NCBI GenBank assembly: GCA_001899685.1
Contig: MKWG01000027.1
Location: 1 to 64,000, forward strand
Source: Sphingobacteriales bacterium 44-15
GTDB lineage: Bacteria > Bacteroidota > Bacteroidia > Chitinophagales > Chitinophagaceae
Direction: 5' to 3'
Length of the DNA: 64,000 bases
In this document: positions 19,111 to 27,273 of the stretch, piece after piece
Layout: every line of letters begins with the position of its first letter
Position numbering within the stretch: position 1 is the stretch's first letter
Position numbers and translations under genes: made by a program
Notes under the pieces: model-generated
The model's input: the letters and a program-made list of their open reading frames with translations, nothing else
Databases searched by the model: none
What the model was told of the DNA's origin: nothing

Positions 19111-19635
19111 GTTGCTGATAGAGTGAATATCTACGATAGACATATACAGCATGTCCTCGGCTATGTCGTCCAGGGTAGTATGTTCCAGATATTTTTCAGT
19201 TTGTTTCTTTCGCCTTAGTAAGGATGAAAAGAAAGTCTGTTTTTTCATGGGAGCCATCAGGACGCCAACGATTAAATGTAGGTTTTTATTAACCTGATCT
19301 TTATCCTGAAGCAAAGCCATAAGGTCAGTAAATTGTGCGCCGGTAATCTGTGTAATATCCCGCACCAACTTATACTCCTTATTGTTCACCTTATAGAGGT
19401 CTTTCAGATCAACCGGCTTTATTTCCTCTGACAAAAAGGAAATAGCAGATAACAAAGGCTTTAATTTATTCATAGGGAGTGAATTGATTTCATTTTCATT
19501 CAAATCACTTAACACTTCAATTTTTTTCAAATCTTTTGAAAAATCATCCAGCACCTTATCTGACTGAATATCCAAAATCTGCTGAAACTCTCCCAGGGTA
19601 ACATCAACCCAATTATCTTTAATATGTGCAACCAT
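18913..19635 (-). CDS. Putative tail assembly chaperone
   Basis: 240 aa, all-helical and acidic, sitting between terL and the tail genes. That is where lambda G-type chaperones lie. Residues 1-175 are the likely folded chaperone domain. From FFFAL (176-180), just after nine consecutive T bases on the coding strand, the -1 frame is open all the way to a TGA overlapping the next gene's ATG. A second, longer product (about 282 aa) may therefore be made by -1 frameshifting, like the lambda G/GT pair. Confidence 0.7.
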   Translation of the reverse strand: MVAHIKDNWVDVTLGEFQQILDIQSDKVLDDFSKDLKKIEVLSDLNENEINSLPMNKLKPLLSAISFLSEEIKPVDLKDLYKVNNKEYKLVRDITQITGAQFTDLMALLQDKDQVNKNLHLIVGVLMAPMKKQTFFSSLLRRKKQTEKYLEHTTLDDIAEDMLYMSIVDIHSISNFFFALSVKFQAVSFSWVEKQIPMQLNEVLKTLKEKRNSNKEKLNQTEEALLQQIQLLLNAGIFGT

Positions 19636-19673
19636 ATATTTATATATACGTAAAACAGAAAATTTTTCAAATT

Positions 19674-21260
19674 TTAGTGAAGCCGTGATTTTGTAACCTT
19701 CCTCGGCTTATCCCCTCCGATCAACTCCTCAACCGAAGAGCTTAACAGGTCGGTTTGATCCCAATACTTCCGAACCTCCGGAGGTATGCAGACCTCATCC
19801 AAAAATGAGCCGTTCCAAGCACCCTCGACCAGCTTCACTCTTCCGGATGAAAGGGAGCCTGATATAGCAAGCAATCGGGTTTGTTTGTCGTCTTTGGGGT
19901 CGGGACTTGCCTTTACATTAATGCCATCCTTTTTAAGGAATTGGAAGACGGTATGACCTGAAGCCTTCAGTTCAATTGATAGTGTGCTTTTAGTTACATG
20001 GTAATTACAGGTGGTGAGAAATTCTTTTACTTTATCTATGAGGTCGGGACCGGTTAGGAAGTCGCGCAATACTTTGTATATGTACAAATCATTTTCAATG
20101 AGAAAGCAACACATTATAGCAGACGGGTCATTGCGGTTGGCTCTCCGTCCCGGTTTGGTTGGCTTATTGTCTGTAAATGCAGTGTCCAAATAGAAGAACG
20201 GGTATGCATTATGCTTTTTAACCAACTCAAAAAAATACATTGTGCTAACAATCGGGAACCACTCCCTTTTGATAGGGCTGCTACTTTCATCGGTCGGGTT
20301 TTGGTTCATTTCAGTATTAAAGCGAAGGGTTGAGCCCTTCATGTCCTTCAGTATCTTCTCCAAAGCTGCCCGGCTTAACCGGTTCACATCCATTAATCCC
20401 TCCTTATAGTATTTTTTCAGATAAGAAGGTTTAACTAATTTCTCAACTTTAGGGTCTGAAATGTCAGCAGGCAAACAGATATGCTCAATATCCGGGTCAA
20501 GTTCCAAGAGAAAATTAGAACTATCGGAAAAACCTAAACGCTGTTGAATGTAAATAGAACTTGTTACAAGTTTATCCCGCTTACGTGTAGACAAATCTCC
20601 TTTCAGCCAGCTTTGCACCCTTGTCCGTTCTATTGGAGATTGAGCCATCTCGTAGGTCTCGCTATCGTCCACTATAATTAAATCAGCGTGCTTTCCGATA
20701 ATAGCAGTACCAATGCTGCATGTGATTCGCCCGCCCCCGAAAACGGTTTCAAAATGACCCTTAGAATCCTGAACGGGGTTCAGCCTTGTTAGGGGAAAGA
20801 ATGATCTGTATTTATCTGATTGAATAACTGAGCGGCATTTGGTAGACAGTGCTTCAGCCAGGGTATAATTGCACGAACCTGAGATAATAAGCATTGAAGG
20901 ATCAACTGCCAGTATCCAAGCCGGAAGCATTATGCTGAATATAGCTGACTTACTTGTTCCCGGTGGTAGGTTTATTAAAAGGTCTTTTGCCGGTTGTTTG
21001 TGAATTACCCTCGTTGCCACTTCCTGGGCTTTATCACATAGGAACTTGATATGCCAGTTATCTATCATGTTAGACGGCATTACCACATTCCAAAATGTTT
21101 TAACGAAGAAGTAAAAACTTCGTTTGCACATCTCAGAATACGCGGGAGTAATATCTATCTTATTGCCAAATAGAGAAAGATATTCAGACGGTAAAACATT
21201 CGCCTTTATCAGCCTTCGATCCTTTCTCACTTGAACGGAAGCGGGAGTGATTAATGCCAT
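19674..21260 (-). CDS. terL: Terminase large subunit
   Basis: 528 aa, ATPase and nuclease that packages DNA into the prohead. Walker A is LPPGTSKS (98-105), Walker B is LIIVDDSE (194-201). The RNase-H-like nuclease acids are visible as D359 in FYLDTAF, E430 in SIELKASG and D504 in WDQTDLLS. Full length, no frameshift. It is first of the tail-head run, 8.6 kb from the probable small subunit at 29899-30552, an unusual separation. Confidence 0.93.
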   Translation of the reverse strand: MALITPASVQVRKDRRLIKANVLPSEYLSLFGNKIDITPAYSEMCKRSFYFFVKTFWNVVMPSNMIDNWHIKFLCDKAQEVATRVIHKQPAKDLLINLPPGTSKSAIFSIMLPAWILAVDPSMLIISGSCNYTLAEALSTKCRSVIQSDKYRSFFPLTRLNPVQDSKGHFETVFGGGRITCSIGTAIIGKHADLIIVDDSETYEMAQSPIERTRVQSWLKGDLSTRKRDKLVTSSIYIQQRLGFSDSSNFLLELDPDIEHICLPADISDPKVEKLVKPSYLKKYYKEGLMDVNRLSRAALEKILKDMKGSTLRFNTEMNQNPTDESSSPIKREWFPIVSTMYFFELVKKHNAYPFFYLDTAFTDNKPTKPGRRANRNDPSAIMCCFLIENDLYIYKVLRDFLTGPDLIDKVKEFLTTCNYHVTKSTLSIELKASGHTVFQFLKKDGINVKASPDPKDDKQTRLLAISGSLSSGRVKLVEGAWNGSFLDEVCIPPEVRKYWDQTDLLSSSVEELIGGDKPRKVTKSRLH

Positions 21261-21289
21261 TCAAAAACATATCCTTAGTAGAAGGTGAA

Positions 21290-21571
21290 TTAATTTGATT
21301 CAGAAGCAGCAGCCTTTTTTTCTGCACGTTTTCTTTTCGCTTCTTCTTTCTTCAACCGCAATGCTTCCGCTTTGCTCTCAGCTAATAAACCAACATTTGT
21401 TTTTGGCTGCTGTATCTCCCCAGGCATTCCAATTGTATTTAAAACAAGTTGTCTCAGCCATTCAGATTTAGAAACATAATTCCGGGCAGCAACAAGCAAA
21501 ATTTTTTCATGTGCTTCTTTGGAGAAGAATGCCCTAAGCGGTATTAATTTTTCATTCAAAGTATTTTCCAT
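21290..21571 (-). CDS. Small ribbon-helix-helix-like protein
   Basis: 93 aa from the ATG at 21571, chosen because the 21 upstream residues are hydrophobic and do not look like the start. LIPLRAFFSKEAHEKI then VSKSEWLRQLVL fits a ribbon-helix-helix DNA-binding fold. The C-terminal 35 residues are Lys/Ala/Glu-rich. It is 29 bp upstream of terL on the same strand, so it could be a regulator of the late operon or part of DNA packaging. Confidence 0.6.
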   Translation of the reverse strand: MENTLNEKLIPLRAFFSKEAHEKILLVAARNYVSKSEWLRQLVLNTIGMPGEIQQPKTNVGLLAESKAEALRLKKEEAKRKRAEKKAAASESN

Positions 21572-21827
21572 TGTGTAACTATTTATGAATAGATACGCAA
21601 ATGGGAAAAAAGCGGAAATTTTTGTAATAGCCATTAAGTGTGGCTATTTATGTAATTGAATTACGTAGACCAAACCAATTTAATGAGAAAATTTTTTCAA
21701 AATTTTGGTTGAGTTGGCAGATTTAATGCAGTTGGTCAAAAACTGATTTAATAATTTTTGAATTGCGCTAACAGGGGACGCGCCCATGTCCTTTGATAGG
21801 TCAAAATACAGTGTTTTTAAATTTTCT

Positions 21828-22781
21828 CTATTTCGGCTGAACCTTCCGGAGAAGAAAAGGATTAAACAATCTTGAATAAACCTTCATTTCAAGATCATTA
21901 TCTAATTTGAATATATAATATCCCCCGGCATCCTGTAAAGGGAGTTTGTTCTGCAATACATCCACATTATATGTTGGTTGTCTTATTGATGGATTAGAGT
22001 AGTTCACAAATTGAGATGAAAAATGAACATCATGAGCTTTCTCTATCCCAATAAATTCAAAGTATACTATTTTATCGAAACGTATTAATGCTACAATTGA
22101 GACAACATAATATCCTTCATATTTAATAAAAACTCTGTTTTTGTTGATGTCAAACCTAAATTCAAAAGCGATTTCGCTATTCCCATTTCTCGCTACCCCT
22201 TTCCATTCTCCATTTAAAAATTCTACATCCCTTGGTTCTTTAAACTTTTCCAAGATCGCGACACTTTGCTGAAGTTTTATTATATCTCCCTGTAGTCCTA
22301 AATTCTCTTTGCGGAGATTACTTACTTGTTCGTTTAAATCCCTTCTCTGGCTGAAAAATTTACTTTCATCTTGAATTACCTCTTCAAGCTTTGCCTGAGA
22401 TTGTTTGTATTCATCCCTCAGTCTTAAATATTTTACTGTACTAATACTACCTTCCTCAAGTATCTTAAGTGTTTTAACCTCTTGTCCTTGATTAATCCTT
22501 GTGTATAGAAGAACCACCAATCTTTTAAAGTATGGAAAAGCAAATGTGTATGCTAATGCACCTATTAGGGGGATAATTAAACAGGTCTGCCAGTTGGTAG
22601 TTTTATCAATCAGATCAAAGTATGAATTGTAGCCATCAGCCTTTAATTGATAGTTAGTGTAGAAAAAAAGCCCTATTACAATTTTGTAATTTGAAATAAG
22701 CCAACTTATTAGATAGGAGAAGATGAAAGGATTACGTAGCCTTTCGCCTACATGCTTAAAGAAATCTTGTATTCTTTCCAA
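21828..22781 (-). CDS. Two-TM coiled-coil membrane protein
   Basis: 317 aa. Two membrane segments (about 18-42 and 68-90), a long coiled coil (about 105-185) and a C-terminal beta domain (190-317) starting EFLNGEWKGVARNG. Family not recognised. It is separated from the late operon by 193 bp and lies at the left edge of the second accessory block. The topology (anchor, coil, soluble sensor) is like that of some phage-exclusion proteins, but this is inference. It is not holin-like in size. Confidence 0.6.
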   Translation of the reverse strand: MERIQDFFKHVGERLRNPFIFSYLISWLISNYKIVIGLFFYTNYQLKADGYNSYFDLIDKTTNWQTCLIIPLIGALAYTFAFPYFKRLVVLLYTRINQGQEVKTLKILEEGSISTVKYLRLRDEYKQSQAKLEEVIQDESKFFSQRRDLNEQVSNLRKENLGLQGDIIKLQQSVAILEKFKEPRDVEFLNGEWKGVARNGNSEIAFEFRFDINKNRVFIKYEGYYVVSIVALIRFDKIVYFEFIGIEKAHDVHFSSQFVNYSNPSIRQPTYNVDVLQNKLPLQDAGGYYIFKLDNDLEMKVYSRLFNPFLLRKVQPK

Positions 22782-23060
22782 TGGTTAAAACGTTAGGGGT
22801 TGAAATAATAGTTTCTTGTATGAAAGATACGTTTTTTAGAAATATCCCACCCCGCCATATTTTTATAAAGGCTTTGACCGGGAATGATAGCCCCATCCCG
22901 AAACCCCTTCCTTTTCAGTTGCTAATATAATCCTATAAATCACATCAGGGATCCATATCTATTATGCGGACTTATGCACATCCTGTTAATTTTTCAGGCT
23001 TTTTTTAATGTAAGCCTGGAATAACTTTGCATTAAATAAAAAAAACTCAAATTCTTAATT

Positions 23061-23651
23061 ATGTCTGAAAATTTTAATGAAGAGTTTAAAACTAAGCAGT
23101 TTAAAGAATATTTAGACGCTGAACTTATATCAGCTCCTGAAGAAATAGTAAACATTATGCATATAATCAGGATGTCAATAAACAATTCGCAAAGTCTTGA
23201 CCGCTCCAGAACTAAAATGAGGATATTGACAATATTAGAAGAATATGAGGGCAATGGTTTAATAACTACAGATGGAAGTTTTCGTTCTATTTTATCCGGG
23301 CTTGATGTATATAGAAACAATCAACCACTTTTTGAAGAACCAGATATTGAGTTATTGATTAGAAGTACAGCCAAATTTGTTGAAGAATATAATAAAAAGA
23401 ATACTCCACCTTCACCACCACCTCCATCTCAAGGAATTTATATAGAACGGTACGAGAATAATTCCTTTAATGCAACGGAAAGTACATTTAATGCACCTGT
23501 AAGTACAGGTAAGGGAAACAAAAGCAAGGGCTCATTTAATCAAAACAAAGAGAAGAAAGAAAACTGGTTTAGTAAACACTTTTGGGAACTTATTATTGCT
23601 GTTGCCGCAACTGTCATTGGTGCAATAATAGTAAAGAATATGTATCCATAA
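23061..23651 (+). CDS. Tail-anchored accessory protein
   Basis: 196 aa: a helical acidic N-terminal domain (1-110), a proline run (TPPSPPPPSQG) and Asn/Ser/Lys-rich linker, then a single C-terminal membrane segment (about 174-192). Such C-terminal anchors put the soluble domain in the cytoplasm. Family unknown. The gene is 45 bp upstream of the GIY-YIG gene on the same strand. Together with the convergent-opposed neighbours it is cargo-like. Confidence 0.55.
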   Translation: MSENFNEEFKTKQFKEYLDAELISAPEEIVNIMHIIRMSINNSQSLDRSRTKMRILTILEEYEGNGLITTDGSFRSILSGLDVYRNNQPLFEEPDIELLIRSTAKFVEEYNKKNTPPSPPPPSQGIYIERYENNSFNATESTFNAPVSTGKGNKSKGSFNQNKEKKENWFSKHFWELIIAVAATVIGAIIVKNMYP

Positions 23652-23695
23652 CCTGAAGCATATATTAATATCTACCATAACCCTAAACTATTTTT

Positions 23696-24166
23696 ATGAC
23701 CTTAGATGAAATTAAAGCAGTTACACAACCATATACGGACAAACTGAAAGAAGACTTTATTATTGATAGGAAAATATTTGCCGAGGCTTCCGGAAGAGCT
23801 AACTATAATAAAACAGTAAGGGAAAAAATAGAAAAAAAAGTGGGAGTGTATATATGGCTTGACGATACACGAAAAGAAATTATTTATATTGGTAAAGCAG
23901 GAAGCATAGGCAGGGATGGCAGTTATAAAAAGCACTCAATACAAAATAGACTAACAGCTCCAAGAGGAAAAAATAAGGCAACAAATAAGTATATTCAAAC
24001 TAACGACTACGTTAAAGCAATTATGACAGAATATGACATCTCCCATCTTTCAATTGTAGTAATTTACTCCAAAGAGGATGAGCCTCCGGCATACATTGAG
24101 GCATTGCTGCTCTATCATTTCTATAAGAAAAATAAAAGGTTGCCTAAGTTGAATAACTCCTTTTAA
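23696..24166 (+). CDS. GIY-YIG nuclease-domain protein
   Basis: 156 aa with a GIY-YIG fold: GVYIW at 50-54, YIGKAG at 64-69, R85 in IQNRL and the metal-binding E135 in AYIEALLL. These nucleases cut DNA in homing, repair and restriction. There is no obvious DNA-recognition domain on the C-terminus, so the protein may be a stand-alone phage nuclease. An imperfect 44-bp repeat begins right at its stop codon and recurs at 25285-25328. Confidence 0.85.
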   Translation: MTLDEIKAVTQPYTDKLKEDFIIDRKIFAEASGRANYNKTVREKIEKKVGVYIWLDDTRKEIIYIGKAGSIGRDGSYKKHSIQNRLTAPRGKNKATNKYIQTNDYVKAIMTEYDISHLSIVVIYSKEDEPPAYIEALLLYHFYKKNKRLPKLNNSF

Positions 24167-24206
24167 AGCTGTGGGGGCTTAATAGAAGATTCTATTCCCA
24201 AAATTT
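24163..24206. repeat. Left copy of an imperfect direct repeat
   Basis: Begins TTAAAGCTGTGGG and shares this with 25285-25328, continuing through CTTAATAG, GATT, TCCC and AAATTT with about 80% identity. The two copies flank the DUF4145-like gene. One lies at the end of the GIY-YIG gene, the other 5 bp from the end of the HNH gene. Confidence 0.7.
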
Positions 24207-24240
24207 CTAAGGCTATACTCTAATTTAATTTGAGCTGGAT

Positions 24241-25161
24241 TTATCCCTGCAAGCTCTTTATAGCTGCTTGTACACTTTTCAACTGGTTTTTTCCTTCATT
24301 TATTTTCTCGACAACAAAGTTTATTAGTACATCAATACTTTCCGCTTTTGAGAGGCACAATTCATCACTAAATGAGTGAATACCTCCCGAAAGTTGTTCG
24401 TACAAAAGCTTAATTGGATTGTTACCCAATCCTTTTAATGTAGTTGGCAAATGTCCATCCAGAACATCAATCAATTTATTCATTTGATGATCTTGCTGAT
24501 AAGTAGAATAAGCTCTTTTAACTTCATCCACTCCTTCAAACTCTAATTCTGAAATATCTTTTACTATTTTTTTAATTTCATTCTCAATCACTCGCCTTAG
24601 ATAAGCGTATGCACCAATACCATATCCATTAGACTTACAAACTAATGCACGTTTGTAATTAGTTCTATCTTCCTCACTTAAATATTTTTCCAAAGTCTTA
24701 CTAAGCATTGGTAAGGGGGATGGAGATTGACCAACTTTTTCGAGATATACAATAGTACCTGGGGCTTTATCTTCTCCTCCTTTGTCAGAAAACGCTCTGA
24801 GCAAAAATGTTACTCTCTCACCACAAGATTGACAAAATCCAACAAGGTATAAAATGTAGTTAATTGTCTTATCTGTATCATTCAAAGAAGAGTTCTTTAT
24901 TTTTTCCGAATTGCCGAACATTTCATTCAATGCCTTTTGCTTTATTGAATACTTCATTTCTCCTAAGTCTGTTCTAAATGTCTGAACTTCTTGTTCTTTA
25001 GGGCACAAGAACTTGAAAGGTTTATTTTCAAAATCTTCAAATTTTGTGAATGAATTTATTATTCCACTTGAGGCAATTACTTTTGAGTATAACGGTTTAT
25101 TGGCAAGAAAATCGGCAAAATCTATATCATTTAACTTATAGAGTTTAGGGGCTTCCATCAT
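24241..25161 (-). CDS. DUF4145-like protein
   Basis: 306 aa. Residues 140-290 fit the DUF4145/HEPN-like helical pattern: YKRALVCKSNGYGIGAYAYL, an RRVIENEI helix, NKLIDVLDGHLP and a GGIHSFSDELCLS loop (an R..H-like arrangement). An upstream CQSCGE (about 113-118) may bind a metal. DUF4145 proteins are frequent in defence islands, and some HEPN-fold relatives are nucleases. The assignment is by pattern only. The gene sits between two copies of an imperfect 44-bp repeat, which suggests it entered as one cassette. Confidence 0.65.
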   Translation of the reverse strand: MMEAPKLYKLNDIDFADFLANKPLYSKVIASSGIINSFTKFEDFENKPFKFLCPKEQEVQTFRTDLGEMKYSIKQKALNEMFGNSEKIKNSSLNDTDKTINYILYLVGFCQSCGERVTFLLRAFSDKGGEDKAPGTIVYLEKVGQSPSPLPMLSKTLEKYLSEEDRTNYKRALVCKSNGYGIGAYAYLRRVIENEIKKIVKDISELEFEGVDEVKRAYSTYQQDHQMNKLIDVLDGHLPTTLKGLGNNPIKLLYEQLSGGIHSFSDELCLSKAESIDVLINFVVEKINEGKNQLKSVQAAIKSLQG

Positions 25162-25284
25162 AATAATATAATTACAAGCGTAAATTACTTAATAAAATAG
25201 ATATTACACTAACAAGGCTCAGGCAGCTTTCAAAGGGTTTTGAAAAGGCACTTAATTGGTTAATGGAATAAATTACCTTACCTA

Positions 25285-25328
25285 TTAAAGCTGTGGGATG
25301 CTTAATAGGGGATTGATCCCGGAAATTT
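25285..25328. repeat. Right copy of an imperfect direct repeat
   Basis: Second copy of the 44-bp repeat; see the copy at 24163-24206. It is 5 bp beyond the 3' end of the HNH gene and 124 bp upstream of the DUF4145-like start. Confidence 0.7.
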
Positions 25329-25333
25329 AGTAC

Positions 25334-25672
25334 TTAAATCCAGTCATCATCGTCTTCATCGTCAAAATCATCGTCTTCAAAATCATCAAAATCGTCATCG
25401 TCGTCTTCAAAATAGTCGGCTCTTCCCTTAAAGCTATATTCCCATCCGTATTTATCAGCATCTCTCAAATGTGCTTTGTAATGCTCCCATTGATTTGGGA
25501 AGACATAAAGGTTATCGGGGGAATTATTTAATTTATTGCGGTCTTTGTGGTGTACCACCTCTCCCGGTCTCAATCTTCTACCGAGCTTTTTTTCAGCTAC
25601 CCACCTATGCACTGGTATACCGCTATCCTTAAAGCATAGGTAACCGTTTTCATTGATGTATGTGTTTGACAT
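25334..25672 (-). CDS. HNH endonuclease with acidic tail
   Basis: 112 aa. Residues 15-65 form an HNH domain of the type HH-x7-N-x3-N (VVHHKDRNKLNN, 39-50, then NLYVFPNQWEH, 54-64), as in the homing-type HNH_3 family. The last 24 residues are nearly all Asp/Glu/Phe (positions 89-110). The acidic tail could mimic DNA or dock a basic partner. It is the middle gene of a leftward nuclease pair with the NUMOD-GIY-YIG gene. Confidence 0.83.
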   Translation of the reverse strand: MSNTYINENGYLCFKDSGIPVHRWVAEKKLGRRLRPGEVVHHKDRNKLNNSPDNLYVFPNQWEHYKAHLRDADKYGWEYSFKGRADYFEDDDDDFDDFEDDDFDDEDDDDWI

Positions 25673-25709
25673 GTGTTTTTAATAGAACATGAGAGGGGGT
25701 TGGTTAGTA

Positions 25710-26429
25710 TTAAGCTGATCTGAGTTCAAAGTATTCCAGAAGTTTATAACCAAATATTCTATGGACGTGTATATACCTATTTGTTACGATTTCCTGATAA
25801 CAGGATTCGGCAAGTGTAAGAGGATGTATTTTTAGACCTTCAGCAACATCCATAAACGTTTCATCATTTAAGCCGTCATACAGTAACCATTTATAGCCTC
25901 CAAATACTTTAATTTCAGCTTTGCAACATCTCAGGATGCTAAATGTATTATATCCGTAAATATTAACCAGTTCATAAATACTTTTATAGGTTTCTTTTAA
26001 AATTCCTTTTCTGTTATATTTCTTTACTCCAATTCTTTTATAATCACTGACTGCCCAATAATGACCAGTAGGCGCATTTAATACATCATATCCTTTTCGC
26101 AAATAAATTTCTACCAAAAGAGATTCTATTATGTATAATTCTGTTCTTGTGTATTTATCCGGGGCACCTTCTAACAATATTTGGACAGGAGTTTTATCAA
26201 GTCCTATTTTATCAAATAATTGGTGTAATCCTTTATGTTCTCCATGCTTATTAGAGTAACTTTTTCTATGCTGTAAAAATCTACTGGCGAAATTTTGGGT
26301 CATGCCAATATATACCTCCTTTCGTCTCTTACTTTGAAAACAATATATACCACATTTAGTGGTACAATTTTTATATGCTTCCCGTGCCAAGTTTATGTTC
26401 TTAAATTGCTTAGTTGTTTTTAACAGCAT
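25710..26429 (-). CDS. GIY-YIG homing endonuclease with NUMOD1
   Basis: 239 aa. N-terminal GIY-YIG: GIY 27-29, YIG 40-42, R50, E102 in IIESLL. C-terminal residues 125-175 (VKKYNRKGILKETYKSI, then FGGYKWLL) match the NUMOD1 DNA-binding motif, as in group I intron or phage free-standing homing nucleases. Such genes spread into neutral sites of phage genomes. It is the last gene before the operator region and is read leftward from it. Confidence 0.88.
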   Translation of the reverse strand: MLLKTTKQFKNINLAREAYKNCTTKCGIYCFQSKRRKEVYIGMTQNFASRFLQHRKSYSNKHGEHKGLHQLFDKIGLDKTPVQILLEGAPDKYTRTELYIIESLLVEIYLRKGYDVLNAPTGHYWAVSDYKRIGVKKYNRKGILKETYKSIYELVNIYGYNTFSILRCCKAEIKVFGGYKWLLYDGLNDETFMDVAEGLKIHPLTLAESCYQEIVTNRYIHVHRIFGYKLLEYFELRSA

Positions 26430-26533
26430 AAAATATTAACGGAATATCTCTTTATCTATTTTCCTAAAAAGGCTGAGGTTACTGGCTTGATACGGTCTGC
26501 AGTAGTGGGATTACCGGGTCATCAGATTTTTGT

Positions 26534-26667
26534 TTTGTATACTTTAATATACAAAGACGAAGGAGCTAAATACCTTAACCCTAAAAAATTGTTGGGATAC
26601 GAAATCCTATTTCGTGCCTATTCTGAAACCTTTTTTAAAAAGACCTTTTATAATACCTTTTAGGGTT
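26534..26667. promoter_or_regulatory. Inverted repeats upstream of the operator array
   Basis: Three palindromic elements: TTTGTATA/TATACAAA with a 6-base spacer (26534-26555); a 10-bp stem AACCCTAAAA/TTTTAGGGTT (26577-26586, 26658-26667); and inside it ACGAAA/TTTCGT (26599-26615). The outer stem encloses the inner one, so a leftward transcript could fold here. Function unknown. Confidence 0.5.
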
Positions 26668-26705
26668 CTCAATTGATTGATTATTATAATAGTTACAAAG
26701 GTTTT

Positions 26706-26833
26706 GACGAATTATAGTTCGTCGGCTGCGAACTATAGTTCGCCATTTTGCCACTTTAGCGAACTTTAATTCGCTTAGGCGAACTTTAATTCGTAATAAT
26801 ATTTTATAATATGTTTTGCGAACTATAGTTCGT
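26706..26833. promoter_or_regulatory. Array of five operator-like palindromes
   Basis: Five copies of CGAAyTnTArTTCG-type dyads with centres at 26714.5, 26735.5, 26766.5, 26786.5 and 26825.5, of which the second is a perfect 16-bp palindrome (GCGAACTATAGTTCGC). The spacings 21, 31, 20 and 39 bp are close to whole helical turns, so a repressor could bind all copies on one face. They lie between the leftward GIY-YIG gene and the rightward winged-helix gene, where a lysis-lysogeny switch is expected. Confidence 0.85.
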
Positions 26834-26856
26834 GAGCTATTTTTATAATATGTTTT
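26779..26856. repeat. Two 39-bp tandem units, each with an operator
   Basis: Units 26779-26817 and 26818-26856 differ at 8 of 39 positions. Each consists of an operator dyad followed by TTTTATAATATGTTTT. The AT-rich part could be a promoter element. The duplication made the fifth operator and explains its spacing. Confidence 0.75.
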
Positions 26857-26936
26857 CAGGATTACGTCTTAAATTACAGACCTTTCAGGCACAATTTATA
26901 CATTATGCCATATATGTCCTCATTTGTTTAGTCAAT

Positions 26937-26966
26937 TTTGATAATACTAATTTAATTTTATATTTG
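26937..26966 (+). promoter_or_regulatory. Rightward early promoter
   Basis: Bacteroidetes-type promoter: -33 TTTG at 26937-26940, an 18-base spacer, and -7 TATATTTG (TAnnTTTG) at 26959-26966. Transcription would start near 26973, about 10 bases before the winged-helix ATG. It is 100 bp downstream of the last operator. Confidence 0.7.
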
Positions 26967-26983
26967 CAATATAATCTTTTACT

Positions 26984-27244
26984 ATGACGAAAAATGAGAT
27001 ATATCGGCAACTAACCACCTCAGCGGAAGTGCTCCTGTTTATTTATGCCTGCTATAAGAAGGAGTTCCGGTTAAATGACCTGAAATTTCAGCAAGAGTTT
27101 CTGGACAAAGGAGTGAGACTGGACACACTAAGAAGAGCTATTAAAAAGCTGATCGCTGTAGGAGTTCTGGAAAAGTCCCCAGCCCCCCACCAATATCAGC
27201 TTACAGATATAGGGAAAAATTTGACCCCAACTCCCCTCAGCTAA
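26984..27244 (+). CDS. Winged-helix DNA-binding protein
   Basis: 86 aa. A helix-helix-helix-wing pattern: SAEVLLFIYACY, FRLNDLKFQQEFL, RLDTLRRAIKKLIAVGVLEK and the wing PAPHQYQLTDIG. Size and location just right of the operator array fit a Cro-like or early regulator, and it is the first gene from the promoter. It could bind the palindromes; this is not shown. Confidence 0.7.
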   Translation: MTKNEIYRQLTTSAEVLLFIYACYKKEFRLNDLKFQQEFLDKGVRLDTLRRAIKKLIAVGVLEKSPAPHQYQLTDIGKNLTPTPLS

Positions 27245-27273
27245 AGTTATTGCCGGCGCCAAAAAGTAGATTA

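Noticed and set aside
26706-26856. CRISPR array
   Set aside because: The repeats are short dyads with short variable spacing, no spacers and no cas genes; they fit operators.
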